Shown here in pieces: positions 60,801-64,000 of a stretch of 64,000 bases of DNA. The position numbers and the translations under genes were made by a program. Position 1 is the first letter of the stretch. Every line of letters begins with the position of its first letter. Origin of the DNA: Actinostola sp. cb2023 (Eukaryota; Cnidaria; Anthozoa; Actiniaria; Actinostolidae); contig JAUJYZ010001145.1 in NCBI GenBank assembly GCA_033675265.1, positions 53,353 to 117,352 on the forward strand, given 5' to 3'. Under the pieces are notes generated by a model. The model made no database searches and had not been told where the DNA came from. It was given only the letters and a program-made list of their open reading frames with translations.

Positions 60801-62652
60801 CAGATGGATGGGATGTTCAGAAGACATTCCACCCTCAATGCGATGGCAAAGGGCCCACAGTTACGATAGTTCGTGTGGGTCAATTCGTGTTTGGTGGATA
60901 CGCAGATGCATCCTGGCATTGTAAGTAATCTATATTTATTGTACATTACTTGATACGATAGCTATATCTGTTAGTGGTGGATACACAGATGTATCCTGGC
61001 ATTGTAAGTATTCTATATTTATTGTACATTACTTGATACGATAGCTATATCTGTTAGTGGTGGATACACAGATGTATCCTGGCATTGTAAGTATTCTATA
61101 TTTATTGTACATTAGTTTATACGATAGCTATAACTGATAGTGGTGGATACACAGATGTATCCTGGCATAGTAAGGAATATATATTTATTGTACATTAGTT
61201 TATACGATAGCTATATCTGTTAGTGGTGGATACACAGATGTATCATGGCATTGTAAGTAATCTATATTTATTGTACATTAGTTTATACGATAGATATAAA
61301 TGTTAGTGGTGGATACACAGATGTATCCTGGCATAGTAAGTAATCTATATTTATTGTACATTACTTTATACGATAGCTATATCTGTTAGTGGTGGATACA
61401 CAGATGTATCCTGGCATAGTAAGTAATCTATATTTATTGTACATTACTTTATACGATAGCTATATCTGTTAGTGGTGGATACACAGATGTATCCTGGCAT
61501 TGTACGTAATCTATATTTATTGTACATTACTTTATACGATAGCTATAACTGATAGTGGTGGATACACAGATGTATCCTGGCATAGTAAGTAATCTATATT
61601 TATTGTACATTAGTTTATACGATAGCTATATCTGTTAGTGGTGGATACACAGATGTATCCTGGCATAGTAAGTAATCTATATTTATTGTACATTACTTTA
61701 TACGATAGCTATATCTGTTAGTGGTGGATACACAGATGTATCCTGGCATAGTAAGTAATCTATATTTATTGTACATTACTTTATACGATAGCTTTATCTG
61801 TTAGTGGTGGATACACAGATGTATCCTGGCATAGTAAGTAATCTGTATTTATTGTACATTAGATTATACGATAGCTATATCTGTTAGTGGTGGATACACA
61901 GATGTATCCTGGCATAGTAAGTAATCTATATTTATTGTACATTACTTGATACGATAGCTATATCTGTTAGTGGTGGATACACAGATGTATCCTGGCATAG
62001 TAAGTAATCTATATTTATTGTACATTACTTTATACGATAGCTATAGAATCGTTTTCGTATGAGTGGGAAACTTACGGAGTTACGGCCGGCCGATGCATGG
62101 TACGGAATCAAAGGCATATATTCAACCAATCACAGCGCGAAATTCATTTCTCAACCAATCAGAATGCTTGGATATCGCACGATCATGGCGCAATACTGTC
62201 ATCGTATGGTACGAATCGTACCGTAACTATACTTTACTATACTTTTCATACGAAATACATAGTTTAAGGATTTCATACGTTTTGGGTATTTTTTTAATGT
62301 TTTTTTTTCCCATCACATTTTTTTTACAGCCCGCAGTCAATATTCCCAGTCCTCACGCTCGTTTCTATATTCTTTGTACAACACCAAAGGATTTCAACCA
62401 GTCAAGCTGAACCTGACAGGACAAACCAACCAGTATGCTATATATGGGGGTGCCACCTATGGTCCAACATTTGGTGGTTCGCATGACCTATACATCTCTA
62501 ACCATGCATCTAGTAACAAGCATTCATACACAAATCCTTATTCATACCAGCCTCCCCCTGGCTGTAGTCATAGTGACGGTTCTTGCTCATTTTTGGCTGG
62601 TAGCTACCAGTTTACTCCTAATGATGTTGAAGTCTTCTATGAGATAATCTAA
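51847..62652 (+). CDS. Secreted PAN/apple-EGF-cbEGF-TLDc protein, copy 2
   Basis: Exons 51847-52191, 52298-52412, 60311-60436, 60669-60920 and 62330-62652, all in phase, give about 386 residues. Exon 1: signal peptide ([17 protein letters not shown]) and PAN/apple-like domain (MECVFAC..WCRSVN..YVCELL). Exon 2: EGF ([21 protein letters not shown]). Exon 3: calcium-binding EGF ([31 protein letters not shown]); four upstream alternative acceptors (59962, 60049, 60136, 60223) would add in-frame 29-residue half-EGF units. Exons 4-5: TLDc ([48 protein letters not shown]). Likely extracellular. The 7.9-kb intron 2 is filled with repeats, and intron 4 contains the donor minisatellite. High identity with copy 1 throughout. 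Confidence 0.85.
53215..53490. repeat. ~140-bp tandem duplication in intron
   Basis: CATCACATAACGGCGGGTTAC..GTCCGTATTGTTCTAAGTTTCTA occurs at about 53222-53343 and 53363-53484 with small indels. The frame 53079-53345 is not recognised. Confidence 0.85.
53967..54426. repeat. ~460-bp foldback MITE with ~70-bp TIRs
   Basis: GAATACAGCCGCTTTTTTAC..CCCGAAAGAAGCGTC..GTGAGGCCCACATTC is mirrored at 54353-54426. The interior is non-coding. No clear target duplication. Confidence 0.85.
54427..56049. other. Intron sequence with unrecognised open stretches
   Basis: An ATG at about 54880 opens [18 protein letters not shown].. for ~40 codons up to a GTAAAC donor-like site. A second stretch near 55500-55630 ([24 protein letters not shown]) runs to a GTGAGT donor-like site. 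Both look like exon fragments of an unknown gene or transposon, but I cannot join them or name a family. Confidence 0.3.
56050..56363 (+). other. Unrecognised ~104-codon open frame
   Basis: Open from about 56050 to a stop at 56361-56363 ([20 protein letters not shown].., [32 protein letters not shown]). There is no ATG near the start, so it would be an internal or last exon. It lies in the long intron of copy 2. No domain is recognised; a transposon exon is the likeliest alternative to chance. Confidence 0.3.
56364..56717. other. Intron spacer
   Basis: AT-rich; nothing recognised. Confidence 0.5.
56718..56938. mobile_element. 221-bp MITE of the GGGTGCGTTCGAT family (TTA target duplication)
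   Basis: Ends GGGTGCGTTCGATCGAC and GTCAATCGAACGCACCC are flanked by TTA (56715-56717 and 56939-56941). The interior is palindromic with repeated ATTCCGGAATA/TATTCC. It shares terminal sequence and 3-bp TWA target preference with the 4.9-kb element at 1273-6185, so it is probably mobilised by the same enzyme. Confidence 0.9.
56942..58300. other. Intron spacer, no gene
   Basis: Contains a short piece of the dispersed repeat at 57510-57575 (AAGGTTTCACTACAGCTCTTCTATACC). Otherwise unrecognised. Confidence 0.5.
58438..58686 (+). other. Possible first exon of a tyrosine-recombinase (Crypton/KIAA1958-like) element
   Basis: An ATG at about 58438 opens [19 protein letters not shown].., which resembles the short conserved N-terminus (SRFA.V.E.EI..L) of Crypton-derived proteins. 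After an A8 run the similarity stops, as if frameshifted, and no recombinase core follows. The assignment is weak. Confidence 0.25.
59070..59760. repeat. Inverted repeat pair (28-bp arms, ~630-bp spacing)
   Basis: CATTATGTGGTTCTAATTGTGAACACTTTT near 59080 and its inverse at 59729-59758 bracket AT-rich intron sequence. GTGTTCACAATT also occurs at about 59539. Possibly a non-autonomous element; target duplication not found. Confidence 0.5.
59963..60394 (+). repeat. 87-bp repeat of acceptor + half cbEGF exon (five units)
   Basis: Five units begin at 59963, 60050, 60137, 60224 and 60311, each just after a TTTAG acceptor. Each encodes a [18 protein letters not shown]-type half domain. The first four then run into TQPTLLLCL, which is translated duplicate intron end, and only the last continues into the second half of the EGF fold. 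As 87 is 29 codons, read-through stays in frame. Confidence 0.95.
60890..62041. repeat. 83-bp donor minisatellite in copy 2 (about 14 units)
   Basis: Same unit as 10105-11167. The true donor is at 60921. Two units have altered donors (GTAAGG at about 61172, GTACGT at about 61503); the rest keep GTAAGT. Confidence 0.95.
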
Positions 62653-63370
62653 CCAGATAAGTCATGTTGACCATTCTTGCTCATTTTTGGCTGGTAGCTA
62701 CAAGTTTACACTTAATTATGTTAATGTCTTCTATGAGACAATATAACCACAATCCTGGACAAAAGGGCTGGTACATGTCCAATGTTTACAACAACATTTT
62801 TTTAAATTGCCATTTCATTCCGTTCAATTGAACCTCCACCCCTCTTCCCCCAATCAATGTTGTCTCCAAGACCCCCTCTTGCAACATAAATTGTAACACC
62901 AACATTGTGTGTGTGTGTGCGCGCAATTACAAAACTTTATCTGTAATACTTCACGTACGTGTTAATTTCCCGTATGTAACAGCAGGTTTTTATCCAGGAT
63001 TGCAGATAAAAAAGGTCTGGTCTGTGTATCAGAATATAAAATACATAGATATCAGTTGTGGATCAAAATCTTACTGGTTTAAACTTTTTAAGATGTTCTT
63101 TTCCTTTCAGAATCTCCTATTTTCACTTTTTTTATTTTATTATTGTCATAGTTTTACCCGCTAAAAAATCTAACCATTCAACATCACTCAATGAAATGTA
63201 AACCAGTGGCAAAAACTGAACTAAACCACATCATATCATACAGCGGTTTTAATTCACATTACGTTGTCGCTGATTGCACTCAAAGCTACGGTACAAGACC
63301 GAAAGGTAGCATGGGTAATTTTGATTGTTTTGTTTGTTTTCTGTAAGAAGGAATATTTATGCTGACTTCA
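62653..63370. other. 3' flank of copy 2, shared with copy 1
   Basis: Near-identical to 11780-12485, including the degenerate repeat of the exon end (about 62680-62747) and a GT/GC microsatellite at about 62905-62922. Confidence 0.7.
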
Positions 63371-63603
63371 TCACCAACGAACATTAGTAGTGTTAGCAGA
63401 GACATCACAAGTCATCATCGTTGTGACAAAAGGTACTTCATCACCAACGAACATTAGTAGTGTTAGCAGAGACATCACAAGTCACCATCGTTGTGACAAA
63501 AGGTACATCATCACCAACGAACATTAGTAGTGTTAGCAGAGACATCACAAGTCACCATCGTTGTGACAAAAGGTACTTCATCACCAACGAACATTAGTAG
63601 TGA
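63371..63603. repeat. 70-bp satellite, about three units
   Basis: Same monomer as 12486-14232. The array stops abruptly at GTAGTG where a Penelope-like tail begins. Confidence 0.9.
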
Positions 63604-63720
63604 CAAAACTTTTTGTATCTTCAACCTGAGTTTTATTACAAAACTGCCAAGCTTTCGGGCTAAGCGCCCATCTTCAGGGCTAAATGCATAAAATCTAATT
63701 ACAACGGCTATAAGTATACG
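63604..63720 (-). mobile_element. Probable Penelope-like element 3' tail (hammerhead-like motif)
   Basis: On the - strand (63680-63651): CTGAAGA, a GGGC-GCTTA-GCCC stem, then GAAA, which matches the hammerhead cores CUGANGA and GAAA. It is followed by a 6-bp hairpin (AGTTTTGTAATAAAACT). Its junction with the satellite suggests a 3'-end-first insertion. I could not find the pairing strand needed for stem I, so catalysis is doubtful. Confidence 0.5.
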
Positions 63721-64000
63721 AACACAAACAAACGCCACCAAATAAACAAGCTCGTGCGCAACAAACTGAACAGTCTCGCGCAAAGCAAACAAAATCGAAC
63801 AACGCCAGATAGAAAGAATGAAACGGCTCGCGAGAATAGAAAATGAAGTATTAACGGTAAGAATTGAAAATAATTACTAGAAAGGTACCAAAAAAACGAA
63901 ACCAGTGCGCGATGAATCTATAAAAACAGAAATAAAAATTGAGTAAACGAATGATTGAATAAAATAATGAAAGAATGAATGAACGAGTGAATGAACGAAT
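63721..64000. other. Window end, unrecognised sequence and GAAT repeats
   Basis: CA/AAC-rich sequence, probably the body of the - strand retroelement, then (GAAT)n from about 63945 to the end. No gene recognised. Confidence 0.45.

Noticed and set aside
63511..63792. 93-codon - strand frame with AFSPEDGRLARKLGSF
   Set aside because: It is translation across the ribozyme-like tail and satellite units, so not a gene.

Overview
The window looks like metazoan nuclear DNA from a marine invertebrate, most likely a cnidarian and probably an anthozoan (coral or sea anemone). The evidence is AT-rich DNA, GT-AG introns with phase-consistent exons, a secreted PAN/apple-EGF-TLDc gene in two copies, and a dense mix of transposons typical of such genomes: Helitron, THAP-transposase plus YqaJ elements, P-element-like, Penelope-like, BEL/Pao and many foldback MITEs. 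I see no bacterial operons, rRNA, tRNA or CRISPR. The taxon is an inference from gene content.

The host genes are two paralogues on the + strand that bracket the window. Copy 1 (7023-11779) has signal peptide/PAN, EGF and two TLDc exons. Copy 2 (51847-62652) has the same exons plus a calcium-binding EGF exon. They share intron sequence, minisatellites, 3' flank and a downstream 70-bp satellite, so they come from one segmental duplication. Their exon/intron boundaries are amplified in tandem. An 83-bp unit carrying the end of the first TLDc exon and its GTAAGT donor is repeated about 13-14 times in each copy. An 87-bp (29-codon) unit carrying the acceptor and first half of the cbEGF exon is repeated five times in copy 2. 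The last ~70 bp of the final exon is also duplicated.

The rest is mostly mobile DNA. (a) 1273-6185: a TIR element with 3-bp TAA target duplication holding a PIF1-type helicase fragment and a broken P-element-like transposase; an empty-site relative lies near 21573. (b) 12.5-24.1 kb: five tandem-repeat families and several MITEs. (c) 24.4-25.9 and 35.65-42.7 kb: pieces of one (or two) decayed Helitrons. (d) 27251-34006: a 6.76-kb element with ~1.1-kb inverted repeats, TTAA target duplication and one multi-exon gene for a ~1,150-residue C2H2-containing protein that I cannot assign to a named superfamily. This is the best candidate for an under-described system. (e) 34.6-35.6 kb: 3' end of a BEL/Pao retrotransposon. 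(f) 36528-41754: an ISL2EU-like element inserted at AT in the Helitron helicase gene, with an intact THAP transposase facing a frameshifted YqaJ nuclease gene, and a G-run MITE nested inside it. (g) 43.7-51 kb: a 660-bp palindrome, Penelope-like tails, a 2A-OTU gene remnant and a 2.6-kb tandem array.

Functionally, the only likely host products are two secreted or extracellular PAN-EGF-TLDc proteins. Everything else is transposon machinery, most of it inactivated by stops, frameshifts or deletions, with layered insertions whose order can be read from target-site duplications.
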